From the NCBI RefSeq assembly GCF_015864665.1, contig NZ_JADYWU010000001.1, forward strand, positions 2,001,326-2,065,325: DNA of 64,000 nucleotides. Reading direction: 5' to 3'. Origin of the DNA: Salinibacterium sp. SWN167. Its GTDB lineage: Bacteria; Actinomycetota; Actinomycetes; Actinomycetales; Microbacteriaceae. A program made the position numbers and the translations under genes. A model generated the notes under the pieces. It had not been told where the DNA came from. It did no database searches and worked only from the letters and a program-made list of their open reading frames with translations. This document shows positions 16,763-25,450 of this stretch, in pieces. The number at the start of each line of letters is the position of its first letter. Position 1 is the first letter of the stretch.

Positions 16763-17545
16763 ATGACAGTCGACCCCGCGCTCTCCGCTCTAGCCAAACC
16801 CATTGAATCCGGACAGCCATGGCCTCGGCCTGCTTGTCCTAAATGTCAAGCTGGATATATAACTTTCGCGCCACCTGTTGAAGACGAAAGTCACAGTTCG
16901 GCTTCGGCGCGAGGCCACGATGCCTTCGAGCCGGAGTGGATCACCGGTACCTTTGTTATACGTGGCCAATGTGAAAATCCAGAGTGTCAGCAAGCCGTGC
17001 ATGGCACAGGCGACTACGAAGTCGGCGTCTCTCGGCTCTCTGGCGAGGACCACGACTACGACTACAGCTACGGCCCTCCTTATTCTTCTTACCTAACAGT
17101 CACGCATCTTCACCCTCCGATGTTGATGATGCCGATTCCTAAATCGGCGCCCGACGAAGTGCGCGAGGGCGTAATGCGAGCATCTCGTGTTCTGTTCGCT
17201 GATCCGGGCCTAGCCGCAACCGCGTTGCGCGCCACTGTGGAGCGATTTTTGACCTCCGCGGGGATCTCGGCGACACAACCAACGGGACAGTTTCGGACAG
17301 CTCACGAACGGATCAATGAATGGCGAGATGCCGATCTCACCCGCCCGCCTATCGCGGATCTTTTTTTCGCCGTCAAGTGGCTAGGAAACGCCGGAACCCA
17401 CGAAGATTCGGATCTAACCACTATCGAAGTTTTGGACGGTGCCAGAGTTCTTGATGAGGCATTCCACCGACTTTTCTTGGGTCCAGATATCGACGCGCAC
17501 GCGAAAACTATCAATGCAGCCAAGGGTCCCTCAAGGCTGCCTTAG
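16763..17545 (+). CDS. DUF4145 domain-containing protein
   Basis: A 260-residue cytoplasmic protein. The N-terminal part has a zinc-ribbon-like CPKC and CENPEC pair (about residues 22 and 77). The C-terminal half fits DUF4145: a helical ALRATVERFL segment, then LFFAVKWLGNAGTHEDSD, the family's conserved KxxGNxGAH-type motif. DUF4145 occurs alone and fused to restriction or defence enzymes. A stand-alone copy has no fixed role. The ATG at 16763 is chosen because the domain begins soon after it; the frame is open to 16691. Base composition here looks lower in GC than that of flanking core genes. Confidence 0.78.
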   Translation: MTVDPALSALAKPIESGQPWPRPACPKCQAGYITFAPPVEDESHSSASARGHDAFEPEWITGTFVIRGQCENPECQQAVHGTGDYEVGVSRLSGEDHDYDYSYGPPYSSYLTVTHLHPPMLMMPIPKSAPDEVREGVMRASRVLFADPGLAATALRATVERFLTSAGISATQPTGQFRTAHERINEWRDADLTRPPIADLFFAVKWLGNAGTHEDSDLTTIEVLDGARVLDEAFHRLFLGPDIDAHAKTINAAKGPSRLP

Positions 17546-17938
17546 CCTGCCCGCCTGCTGACGAGAAACGCGGGCGTAGATGTCGTCTAGCACCAGAAGG
17601 AGTGCTTTCTGCCGATCATTACTCGCTCAAGTAGATTCACCCCGCGATCTTAAATAAAACGTGCGCACGACCGGATCCTCGCGCCGCCGCCGCTACTGGC
17701 GCGAGCTCGCGGAGTGATCCGACCCGCCCAAGACGCGTTAGCGATGCTTCGAACAACGTAGGCCCCCTGCCTAATGCTCACTTGCTGTCACAGTGTGCCG
17801 GCAAGCGCGACAGCGACGACGGGAAAGAGTGCTCTGAACTGAGCCGGAACCCGTTCAAACCACCAAGATAATGATCGATGGGACTTGCTGAGTCAAAATA
17901 AGATCGCGGACGCAACGACACGGGCAATCTGAATCCCA
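17546..17938. other. Intergenic stretch, no gene seen
   Basis: Nearly 400 bases without a convincing coding frame. It contains the perfect palindrome CGTGCGCACG (17660-17669) and a small hairpin AGCAC...GTGCT near 17589-17606. Nothing else was recognised. It may hold the promoter of the following two-gene unit. Confidence 0.5.
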
Positions 17939-18922
17939 ATGGAGAAATTCATAACGACAAACGATCAAGATGCTCCACAAACCGATACCATTGCTGACCT
18001 GCCCGTACAAGCAAAGCGAGGACTCTTGAGCGGAAACAACTCGCGTAGCGACCGAAAGCTCCGAAAGCTACTCGCGACCATAAAAACGAACTTCATTGTC
18101 GCTGTCGTGTCGGTCGTGGCTATCGTTCTCGGTTCCACAATCGTCCTCGCAGCGACGGGGTTCCAGGGATGGAATTCAGTTGGCATCGCAGTTGGATCGA
18201 GTTTCATATCTGTCGCCGCGTTGGCGCTGATTGGTGAAATTGTTTTGCGTCGCAGGCTAATCGATGAGGTACTTGCTGCGGTCGATGTGCGCGAGGAAAT
18301 AGCGGTTGCGGGAATCTCGCATTTCCTGAGTGGAACTAAGGAATTTCGAGGGGGTTTCACTGACGCGCTCGCAACCGCGTCAGAAGTCGACATTATGTTT
18401 ATTAGCTCCAGCCGTTGGTTGGAAGACCATCGGTCAGGTCTCATCGGGGTACTGAAACGGGGAGGGCGGGTGAGAGTTCTGATTCCGGCCTCAGACGACA
18501 GCGAACTCTTGAAGCAGCTTATCTCGAGGTTCGATTACGGCACCCTTGATGAGTTGACAACCGACATCAAATTCACTTTTCAGAAGGCGAAAGAACTCCG
18601 TGATAAGTATCCAATAAAGGTGAATGACACTATTTCTTCGACGGCTGAAGCGGCTCTAAAGCCGAAAGCCAGCACCGTTGAGAGTGCACGCGGCGAGGCA
18701 AGTGGCGGGGTAAGCATTCGTCGCTTGTCGGTTGTTCCGACGTACTCCCTTTATCGCATGGATCGCATTGCCGTCATGCGGGTGCATGAGGTGAGAAAGG
18801 AACAGGCCGACGAAACACCAGTCATGGTCTTCGGCAGCAAGGGAAGCCTTTGGCGATTTGCGATGACCGACTTCACGACATTGTTCGACGCTGCAGACGA
18901 GCTGGTCGAAAAATCTCAATGA
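17939..18922 (+). CDS. Two-helix membrane protein with a PLD-like soluble domain, unknown function
   Basis: A 327-residue protein. After a polar N-terminus there are two adjacent transmembrane helices (residues ~50-72 and ~82-104), then a soluble domain. Residues ~120-185 read like the first half of a phospholipase D-type fold (EFRGGFTDALATASEVDIMF, SSRWLEDH, LKRGGRVRVLIPAS), but no HKD motif is visible, so catalysis is doubtful. The C-terminal 100 residues are not recognised. Its stop overlaps the start of the PemK/MazF-like gene as ATGA, so the two are translationally coupled. The role may be regulatory or as an unusual partner of that toxin; this is inference. Confidence 0.7.
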   Translation: MEKFITTNDQDAPQTDTIADLPVQAKRGLLSGNNSRSDRKLRKLLATIKTNFIVAVVSVVAIVLGSTIVLAATGFQGWNSVGIAVGSSFISVAALALIGEIVLRRRLIDEVLAAVDVREEIAVAGISHFLSGTKEFRGGFTDALATASEVDIMFISSSRWLEDHRSGLIGVLKRGGRVRVLIPASDDSELLKQLISRFDYGTLDELTTDIKFTFQKAKELRDKYPIKVNDTISSTAEAALKPKASTVESARGEASGGVSIRRLSVVPTYSLYRMDRIAVMRVHEVRKEQADETPVMVFGSKGSLWRFAMTDFTTLFDAADELVEKSQ

Positions 18923-19281
18923 ACTCGAGCAATTCGGAGCCGCCGCTGAATTTTGGAGATATTTACATCGTCGCTTTCCCCTTAACCAATGGCACTGAAG
19001 CCAAGACGCGCCCTGCAGTTGCAGTGGCAAGTGAGGACTGGCGGTCTCCGGACGCTCTTGTCATATTTGCCAGTGTGTCGGGCTCGGCTGCTAGAGCTTC
19101 TGACAAGGGTGCCGTCGTGGTCGAAAATTGGGCGGATGTGGGCCTGGACCGTCCAAGCGTTGTCCAAACTCATCGGTTGTTTAGCTCGCAGTTACGGTAC
19201 GCGGGAAAAAAACTGGGCAGGCTACATGCTGTGGACCGCGAATCGTTGAAATCCGCAATATCCGACCTGTTTGCGAACTAG
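18919..19281 (+). CDS. PemK/MazF-family toxin-like endoribonuclease
   Basis: A 120-residue protein with the MazF/PemK barrel pattern: FGDIYIVAFPLTNGTEAKTRPAVAVAS at the N-terminus (basic loop with the conserved RP), a central LVIFASVSGSA strand and DRPSVVQTHRLF corresponding to the conserved S-x-V/Q-T segment. The family cleaves single-stranded RNA. No MazE/PemI-like antitoxin gene precedes it; the coupled upstream gene encodes a membrane protein. The start overlaps that gene's stop by four bases; longer frames from 18850 are ignored. A perfect hairpin follows the stop. Confidence 0.8.
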   Translation: MNSSNSEPPLNFGDIYIVAFPLTNGTEAKTRPAVAVASEDWRSPDALVIFASVSGSAARASDKGAVVVENWADVGLDRPSVVQTHRLFSSQLRYAGKKLGRLHAVDRESLKSAISDLFAN

Positions 19282-19304
19282 GTCGCTATCGAAGTCATTA
19301 AAAA

Positions 19305-19358
19305 CGAAACGCCGGACTTTAATCCGGCGTTTCGACAATAAACCGGGACTTGGTCCCG
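19305..19358 (+). terminator. Perfect 12-bp hairpin terminator and a second small hairpin
   Basis: CGAAACGCCGGA and TCCGGCGTTTCG form an uninterrupted 12-base stem with a six-base loop (19305-19334), 23 bases after the toxin-like gene's stop. A second stem, CGGGAC-TTG-GTCCCG, occupies 19344-19358. The first probably ends the two-gene transcript. Bases 19359-19534 show nothing recognisable. Confidence 0.7.
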
Positions 19359-19534
19359 TGCAACTAAGTCATCAGTATAGGTGCAATTTCTGTAAATACG
19401 AATCACGAAACGCCCCATTTCGCCAGCTGTTCCGATAACTTCGGCTCCTTTGCCACAACGTCCTAGAGTTTCGGAAGGCATTCGGCGAGGGGTGTTCCGC
19501 TTAGCTTGGGTCGATAGAACCGTCTCGAATCACG

Positions 19535-19804
19535 CTAAGCGTTTGTAGCCGAAAATCCCGGTACCGCTTTTGAGTCAGGCGAATATGCAGTTCTAGTGCT
19601 GTGGGCTATGTCCAACTCGCTGGCGGGCGACATCACATAGCGAAAGTCGCGCGCGGCCAACACCATGGCATTGAAGGATGCACTGTCGCAATCGATGACT
19701 TCGCGCACAGCATCCAAAACATCCGCAAATTCGAGAGGCGGGTGCTCAGTGAGTCGGCCGGCAACTCGAAGGACCGCTTGCGCGTCAGAATCGCTCAGTC
19801 CCAT
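19535..19804 (-). pseudogene. Truncated N-terminal copy of the LuxR-type regulator at 28.3 kb
   Basis: 89 codons. The first ~57 residues are nearly identical to the N-terminus of the regulator at 28284-29303 (GLSD-DAQAVLRVAGRLT, FADVL-AVREVIDC, MVLAARDFRYV), then similarity fades and the frame ends. The central domain and the DNA-binding helix-turn-helix are missing. It keeps the same divergent arrangement with a paralogous lipoprotein gene as the complete copy, and even the short intergenic DNA is similar. It is best read as a decayed duplicate; a functional short protein is not excluded. Confidence 0.8.
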
Positions 19805-19881
19805 GCTCCACTACCCTACCCGCGCGCCTACGCCGAAAGACGTATTGCACAATCGCCCTGCAGGCGAGGAACCTTGATGCC

Positions 19882-20466
19882 ATGACTACTGCGCGTTCAT
19901 CCCTCATGCCCTCCTCTTCGCACTGGGCGCGCAAAGCACTTGTGGCCGCGATCGTGCTCGCCGTCAGCGCGACACTCGCCGCCTGCTCCCCCGCCGCCGA
20001 CGAGCCCGCAGATTCAAGCACGACAGAAGAGACCGCGACGACGGATGAGACCACCGGCGGCCTCAGCACCGACGATGTCGGCAACGCCACGCTGCGCATC
20101 AACGGCGTCGAGTTTCCAGACTTCACCGGGGACTGCGAGATCAACCGCGGGAACGGCAGCGAAGACGTGGGAGACCTCAACGACGGCGACATCGTCACGA
20201 TCATTGGCATCGACAACGTCGACGCTCACGAAGACATGCTGATGAACTACATCGCTCTCAACGAGGAAAGCTTCCGGTTCCGTGATCAAGAAGCGGCTGC
20301 CGGAGTCGGCAATAATGCCGACGGCACCATCTCGAGATTGTCGGAGATCAGCGCGCGAACAGCCGATGGCAGCCGCGACATCGTCGAAGTGCGCTTTGCC
20401 GGTGCCTTCGAAGACGGCACTCCGATCGAAGCTGATGTCGTCTGCGAGCTGCAGAACGCCTTCTAG
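19882..20466 (+). CDS. Lipoprotein, paralogue of the one at 29.4 kb
   Basis: A 194-residue exported protein with a basic N-terminus, hydrophobic signal and lipobox LAAC (Cys at about residue 35). A Thr/Glu/Asp-rich linker of ~30 residues follows, then a compact domain. The domain starts DDVGNATLRINGVEFPDF, with a Cys pair (GDCEI near its start and VVCELQNAF at the end) likely forming a disulfide. The same domain is encoded at 29381-30001. No named family is recognised. It is divergent from a truncated LuxR regulator. The start at 19882 gives a proper signal; 19935-20050 also reads open in another frame, which is a shadow. Confidence 0.8.
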   Translation: MTTARSSLMPSSSHWARKALVAAIVLAVSATLAACSPAADEPADSSTTEETATTDETTGGLSTDDVGNATLRINGVEFPDFTGDCEINRGNGSEDVGDLNDGDIVTIIGIDNVDAHEDMLMNYIALNEESFRFRDQEAAAGVGNNADGTISRLSEISARTADGSRDIVEVRFAGAFEDGTPIEADVVCELQNAF

Positions 20467-20576
20467 ACGGCCGCCGCTCACGCCCCACCGCCGGGCCAGA
20501 AGGCAAGGCTCAGCCAACTGGCATAAACTAGGCCTCTTGATTACTGAGCCCGCGGGGCTCTCTCGACGGAGGTTCC

Positions 20577-21599
20577 GTGGCCGGAAATGCCAATACTCGC
20601 TTTGCCAACGTTTCACTGCTGTCTGTGGCGAGCACCTTACCTAGCCGCGTAACAACATCCGGCGACCTTGAAACGCGCCTAGCGCCGGCGTTCGAGCGCC
20701 TTGCGCTGCCCAGCAGACTGCTGCAACGAGTAGCCGGGGTACTGGAGCGTCGCAATTGGGCTGCCGGCGAAACCTCCGACGATGCCACCGTCTCAGCAGG
20801 CCAACGTGCGCTTGCTGAAGCGGGAGTGGATGCCTCCGAAGTCGGACTCCTCATAAACACGTCCGTCAGCCGCAAGCACCTTGAGCCGTCCGTTGCCGTG
20901 CGCCTGCACCACGGGCTCGGGCTGCCCAGCTCCGCCATCAACTTCGACGTTGCCAACGCCTGCCTCGGCTTCGTCAGCGGGATGAATCTTGCCGCCAACA
21001 TGATCGAATCGGGCCAGATTCGGTACGCGATCATCGTCAATGGTGAAGACGCCGACGACATCCAAACCAACACCATCGACCGCCTCCTCAAACAAGACGG
21101 CGACCGCGAGGGCTTCATGAGCGAATTCGCCTCCCTCACGCTCGGCTCCGGAGCTGCGGCTGCGGTGCTCGGACGCACCGACGAACATCCGGCCGGTCAT
21201 CCGATTCTCGGCGGCGTCACCCGCGCCGCAACCCAGTTTCACGAACTGTGTGTCGGCAGTGTGGACGGAATGTTCACCGACGCGAAAGCCCTCCTGAAGG
21301 GTGGCCTCGACCTCGTCGTCTCGGCGTGGAAAGAAGCTTCCACCGAATGGGACTGGTCGAAGATGGACATGTACGTCACCCACCAGGTGTCATCCGTGCA
21401 CACCAACGCCATCGTCAAAGCCGCGAAGCTCGACCGTGACCGCGTGCCGACCACCTTCCCCCTGTATGGCAACGTCGGCCCGGCCTCGATCCCCATCACC
21501 CTCGTTGAAGCGCAAGATTCGCTCAAAAAGGGCGACCGCGTGCTGCTCATGGGCGTCGGCTCCGGCCTCAACACCGCCATGATGGAGCTCGCATGGTGA
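20577..21599 (+). CDS. oleA: OleA, thiolase-superfamily head-to-head acyl-CoA condensing enzyme
   Basis: A 340-residue ketoacyl synthase III-like enzyme. The active-site Cys lies in VANACLGFVSG (Cys129). The His and Asn of the triad fit THQVSSVHTN and PLYGNVGPASI near the C-terminus. OleA condenses two long-chain acyl-CoAs to a beta-keto acid, the first step of long-chain olefin synthesis. FabH-type identity is unlikely because the next genes are oleBC and oleD in the actinobacterial order. The start is a GTG with GGAGG just upstream. Its stop overlaps the oleBC start (ATGGTGA). Confidence 0.93.
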   Translation: MAGNANTRFANVSLLSVASTLPSRVTTSGDLETRLAPAFERLALPSRLLQRVAGVLERRNWAAGETSDDATVSAGQRALAEAGVDASEVGLLINTSVSRKHLEPSVAVRLHHGLGLPSSAINFDVANACLGFVSGMNLAANMIESGQIRYAIIVNGEDADDIQTNTIDRLLKQDGDREGFMSEFASLTLGSGAAAAVLGRTDEHPAGHPILGGVTRAATQFHELCVGSVDGMFTDAKALLKGGLDLVVSAWKEASTEWDWSKMDMYVTHQVSSVHTNAIVKAAKLDRDRVPTTFPLYGNVGPASIPITLVEAQDSLKKGDRVLLMGVGSGLNTAMMELAW

Positions 21600-24424
21600 C
21601 CGCGCCCGCCGCGACCCCACCGCTCAATCTTCCCGGGCTCGACCCGCGCTTCAGCCACATCATTGCCGTTGCCGGCAGTGGGGCGGATGCTGGGCTCACC
21701 CGCGACTGGCACTACCTCGACACCGGCGCTGAACTCGCTCGCCTCGGCGTGCCCGTCATCGGCACCATCCTTGCCGTGCACGGCAACCCAACCTGGTCGT
21801 ACTACTGGCGCGACCTGCTCAACCAATCACTCGCCGCTGCCGGAGCAGGAGCGCCCGCGTGGCGCATCATCGCCGTCGACCAACTCGACATGGGCTTTTC
21901 GGAGCGCACCGGCATCCACCGCCCGCTCGCCCAACGGGTCAGCGACCTCTCGGCCTTCACCGACACCCTCGACCTCACCGGGCCCGTCATCTCGCTCGGT
22001 CACGACTGGGGCGGCGTCGTCTCCCTCGGCTGGGCCGTTGATCACCCGGCGCAACTCACCGGCGTCATGCTGCTCAACACCGCCGTGCATCACGAAGCCG
22101 GCAAGCCGATCCCCGCACCGTTGCGGCTGGCCCGGGCGCGCGGGATGCTTGCCTCCTCCACTGTGCGCACCCCCGCGTTCCTCGAAACCACGTTGGCGCT
22201 CACCACTGATCCGCTCGACGCAGCTGTGAAAGATGCGTACCGCGCGCCGTATCGCACCGCTGCCCGTCGCGGAGGAATCGGCGGCTTCGTTGCCGACATC
22301 CCCGCCGACGCCAGTCACGAAAGCTTCCCCGAACTCGAACGTATCGCCGCCGGAGTCGCTGCGCTCGACCTGCCGACGCTCATGCTGTGGGGCCCACGCG
22401 ACCCCATCTTCAGCGACTACTACCTCGACGACCTCATCGAGCGCCTCCCCCACGCCAACGTGCACCGCTTCGAAGGCGCCGGCCACATGCTCGCCGAAGA
22501 CGCGCCCTACGCCGAATCGGTGTTGACGTGGCTGGGCGACAATGCTGCCAGCCTTACCGATCCCGGTTCGTCCGCGCTGTCGCCTCGCGAGGCGTTCGCT
22601 GCGGCGGCCGGCTCTGTCGCGACTGGCTCCGAAGTTGCTGGCTCTGAAGCTTCTGGCGCTGAAGCTGCTGGCTCAGCAGCGACCGACACCGGCGCGGATG
22701 CCGCACCCTTCGTCCCGCTCTGGCACAACCTCGACGCCCGCCGTGACGACACCGCGACCGCCGTCATCGACATGTCGACGCGCGGAAGCCGCGGCCCGCA
22801 GCAGGTCAGCTGGAAGCAGCTCGCCGACCGCGTCAGCGAAATCGCCGCCGGTCTCACCGCCATCGGCGTTCGCAAAGGCCAGCGGGTCTCGCTGCTGGTC
22901 CCACCCGGGCCGACCCTCACCGCTGTCGTCTACGCGTGCCTGCGCATCGGCGCCATCATCGTTGTTGCGGATGCCGGCCTCGGCGTCAAGGGACTCACCC
23001 GTGCCGTACGCGGATCCTGGCCCGACTACGTGATCGGCGAAGCTCCCGGCCTCGCCGCCGCCCGCACGCTCGGCTGGCCCGGAGTGCGCATCTCGACCGC
23101 GCGCCTGCCCAAGGTTTCCGCCGCCGCGCTCGGAGTCTCGTACAGCCTGCGTGACCTCATCACGCTCGGCGCCAGCACGCCCATCCCGGCACCGCCGCGC
23201 GCAGAAGACGACGCCGCGATTCTCTTCACCTCGGGATCGACCGGCCCCGCCAAGGGCGTCGTCTACCGCCACGGTCAGCTCTCCGCCCTGCGCGATGTGC
23301 TCGCACAACACTTCGAAGTGACCGTCGACACCGGCCTCGTGACTGGCTTCGCGCCCTTCGCGCTGCTCGGTCCGGCACTCGGCACGCGATCCGTGACACC
23401 CGAGATGGATGTCTCGGCTCCCCGCACGCTCACCGCTCATGCTGTCGCCGCCGCGGTGGAGGCATCCGGCGCGGGCATGGTGTTCCTCTCCCCCGCAGCG
23501 ATTCTCAACGTCGTCGCGACCGCGGGAGATCTGACCGCGCACGACCGCACGGAGCTCGAGCGTGTGCGCACCTTCCTCTCCACCGGTGCACCCATCAGCG
23601 CGGAACTACTCTCCGCCGCCGGCACCGTCATGCCCAACGCGATTGCGCACTCGCCCTACGGCATGACCGAATGCCTGCTCGTAACCGACCTCACCCTCGA
23701 CGGCATCCGCGCCGCCGCCGGTGATGCCAACACGGGCGTCTGCGTCGGAACGCCGATCGGCGATAACCTCGTGCGCATCAGCGCCCTCGACTCCGACGGT
23801 GTCGCCACGGGAGTGCCGAGCACGGAACCCGGCATTCTCGGCGAGATCATTGTCTCGGCGCCGCATCTCAAAGATCACTACGACCGGTTGTGGCTGACCG
23901 ATCGTGCCGCTGTGCGGGAGACCGGGATCGGGGCGGATGCTGCGACTCCGGATGCCGGCGACGCCAGCGACGCCAGCGACACGACCAACGCGGCGGCGAA
24001 CCAGCCCACGCGCTGGCACCGCACGGGCGACGTCGGACACCTCGACGAACTCGGACGCCTCTGGGTCGAAGGTCGCCTCCCGCACGTCATCGTGAGCTCG
24101 ACAGGGCCGATCGCTCCCGTCGGCGCGGAACAAGACGTTGAAGGTGTCGAGGCTGTGCGCCGTGCCGCTGTCGTTGGCGTCGGTCCGCACGGATTGCGCC
24201 AGGCCGTCGCCGTGGTCGAAACGATTCCGACAGCCAAGCGCCCTGGGCTCGCAAGCCCCGAGCTAACCGCAGCCGTGCGCGCGAGCACCACGCTTCCTCT
24301 GGTTGCCGTGCTGGTCGTTCCGCAGCTGCCGACTGACATCCGCCACAACTCCAAGATTGACCGCTCGCGGCTTTCTGAGTGGGCCGAGGGTATTCTCGCG
24401 GGTGGAAAGCCGACCGCACCATGA
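21593..24424 (+). CDS. oleBC: OleB-OleC fusion: alpha/beta-hydrolase plus AMP-ligase-type beta-lactone synthetase
   Basis: A 943-residue fusion. Residues ~1-315 are a haloalkane-dehalogenase-like alpha/beta-hydrolase, with nucleophile Asp in GHDWGGVVSLG (about residue 138) and His in GAGHMLAED (about 297). This is OleB, which decarboxylates a beta-lactone to the olefin. A repetitive Ala/Ser/Glu/Gly linker (~345-375) leads to OleC, an acyl-adenylate-type enzyme with FTSGSTGPAKGVVYRH (~544), SPYGMTE (~687) and RTGDVGHLDELGRLWVEGR (~810). OleC closes the beta-hydroxy acid to the beta-lactone. A second Asp/Ala/Thr-rich insert sits before the RTGD motif. Fusions of this kind are known in actinobacteria. 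The end overlaps oleD by four bases. Confidence 0.93.
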   Translation: MVTAPAATPPLNLPGLDPRFSHIIAVAGSGADAGLTRDWHYLDTGAELARLGVPVIGTILAVHGNPTWSYYWRDLLNQSLAAAGAGAPAWRIIAVDQLDMGFSERTGIHRPLAQRVSDLSAFTDTLDLTGPVISLGHDWGGVVSLGWAVDHPAQLTGVMLLNTAVHHEAGKPIPAPLRLARARGMLASSTVRTPAFLETTLALTTDPLDAAVKDAYRAPYRTAARRGGIGGFVADIPADASHESFPELERIAAGVAALDLPTLMLWGPRDPIFSDYYLDDLIERLPHANVHRFEGAGHMLAEDAPYAESVLTWLGDNAASLTDPGSSALSPREAFAAAAGSVATGSEVAGSEASGAEAAGSAATDTGADAAPFVPLWHNLDARRDDTATAVIDMSTRGSRGPQQVSWKQLADRVSEIAAGLTAIGVRKGQRVSLLVPPGPTLTAVVYACLRIGAIIVVADAGLGVKGLTRAVRGSWPDYVIGEAPGLAAARTLGWPGVRISTARLPKVSAAALGVSYSLRDLITLGASTPIPAPPRAEDDAAILFTSGSTGPAKGVVYRHGQLSALRDVLAQHFEVTVDTGLVTGFAPFALLGPALGTRSVTPEMDVSAPRTLTAHAVAAAVEASGAGMVFLSPAAILNVVATAGDLTAHDRTELERVRTFLSTGAPISAELLSAAGTVMPNAIAHSPYGMTECLLVTDLTLDGIRAAAGDANTGVCVGTPIGDNLVRISALDSDGVATGVPSTEPGILGEIIVSAPHLKDHYDRLWLTDRAAVRETGIGADAATPDAGDASDASDTTNAAANQPTRWHRTGDVGHLDELGRLWVEGRLPHVIVSSTGPIAPVGAEQDVEGVEAVRRAAVVGVGPHGLRQAVAVVETIPTAKRPGLASPELTAAVRASTTLPLVAVLVVPQLPTDIRHNSKIDRSRLSEWAEGILAGGKPTAP

Positions 24425-25407
24425 TCGTGCTCGTCACCGGAGCATCCGGCTTCCTCGGTCGCGCCGTCGCCGCTGAGTTAGTGGCCGCTGGACACGAGGT
24501 TCGCACGCTGCAGCGCCGACCATCCGGCGTGGATGGCGTCACCGACTTTCTCGGCTCGATCAATGACCCTGAGCACGTTGCGCGCGCGGCTGACGGCGCC
24601 GAAGGCGTCATCCACCTCGCCGCCAAAGTCTCGCTAGCTGGCGACCCCGGTGCATTCCAGACGGTCAACGTCGAGGGAACTCGCACTGTGCTCTCCGCCG
24701 CCGAGACTGCGGGTGTTTCACGCTTCGTTCAGGTATCGTCACCGTCGGTCGCGCACGCTGGCTCTGCCTTGGCGGGAGTCGGGGCCGAACCTGCCACGCC
24801 CGAGCACGCCCGAGGCGACTACGCCCGCACCAAGGCCGAGGCCGAACTGCTGGCGCTCTCCCGCGACTCCGACGCCATGAACGTGATCGCCATCCGCCCG
24901 CACATCGTCTGGGGTCCCGGTGACACTCAGCTTGTAGACCGCATCGTCGAGCGCGCACGCAGCGGCCGCCTGCCACTGCTCAACGGCGGCACTGCCCTCA
25001 TCGATACGACCTACGTCGACAACGCCGCATCCGGAATCGTCGCTGCACTGCACCACGCCGACACAGCGCACGGCACCGCCTACGTGCTCACTAACGGTGA
25101 ACCGCGCCCCGTCGGTGACATCCTCGCCGCTATCTGCATCGCCGCCGGCGTTCAACCGCCACGCTGGAGCATCCCGGCCGCCCTCGGTCGCACTGCAGGC
25201 TCTGCCGTCGAGCGAGTGTGGGCTGTGCGCCCCGGAGCGGATGAGCCGCCCATGACGCGTTTTCTGGCCGAACAGCTCTCGACGGCGCACTGGTTCGATC
25301 AGCGCGACATCCGGGACGCTCTGGATTGGGCTCCCGCGGTCAGCATCGACGAGGGATTGCGCCGGCTCGCGGCACACTACTCCGAAACTGCCGGGCCGGT
25401 CGTCTGA
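24421..25407 (+). CDS. oleD: OleD, NADPH-dependent 2-alkyl-3-oxoalkanoate reductase
   Basis: A 328-residue extended SDR. The N-terminus reads VTGASGFLGRAV, the GxxGxxG cofactor motif. The catalytic Ser lies in VQVSSPSVAH and Tyr/Lys in DYARTKAEAE. OleD reduces the beta-keto acid made by OleA to the beta-hydroxy acid used by OleC. The ATG at 24421 overlaps the oleBC stop (ATGA), so all three genes form one coupled unit making long-chain cis-alkenes. The extra upstream open frame to 24379 lies inside oleBC and is ignored. Confidence 0.92.
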   Translation: MIVLVTGASGFLGRAVAAELVAAGHEVRTLQRRPSGVDGVTDFLGSINDPEHVARAADGAEGVIHLAAKVSLAGDPGAFQTVNVEGTRTVLSAAETAGVSRFVQVSSPSVAHAGSALAGVGAEPATPEHARGDYARTKAEAELLALSRDSDAMNVIAIRPHIVWGPGDTQLVDRIVERARSGRLPLLNGGTALIDTTYVDNAASGIVAALHHADTAHGTAYVLTNGEPRPVGDILAAICIAAGVQPPRWSIPAALGRTAGSAVERVWAVRPGADEPPMTRFLAEQLSTAHWFDQRDIRDALDWAPAVSIDEGLRRLAAHYSETAGPVV

Positions 25408-25450
25408 CGCGCTCGGCTAACCTCCCAGCAACCCGGCATATCGTCGAAGG

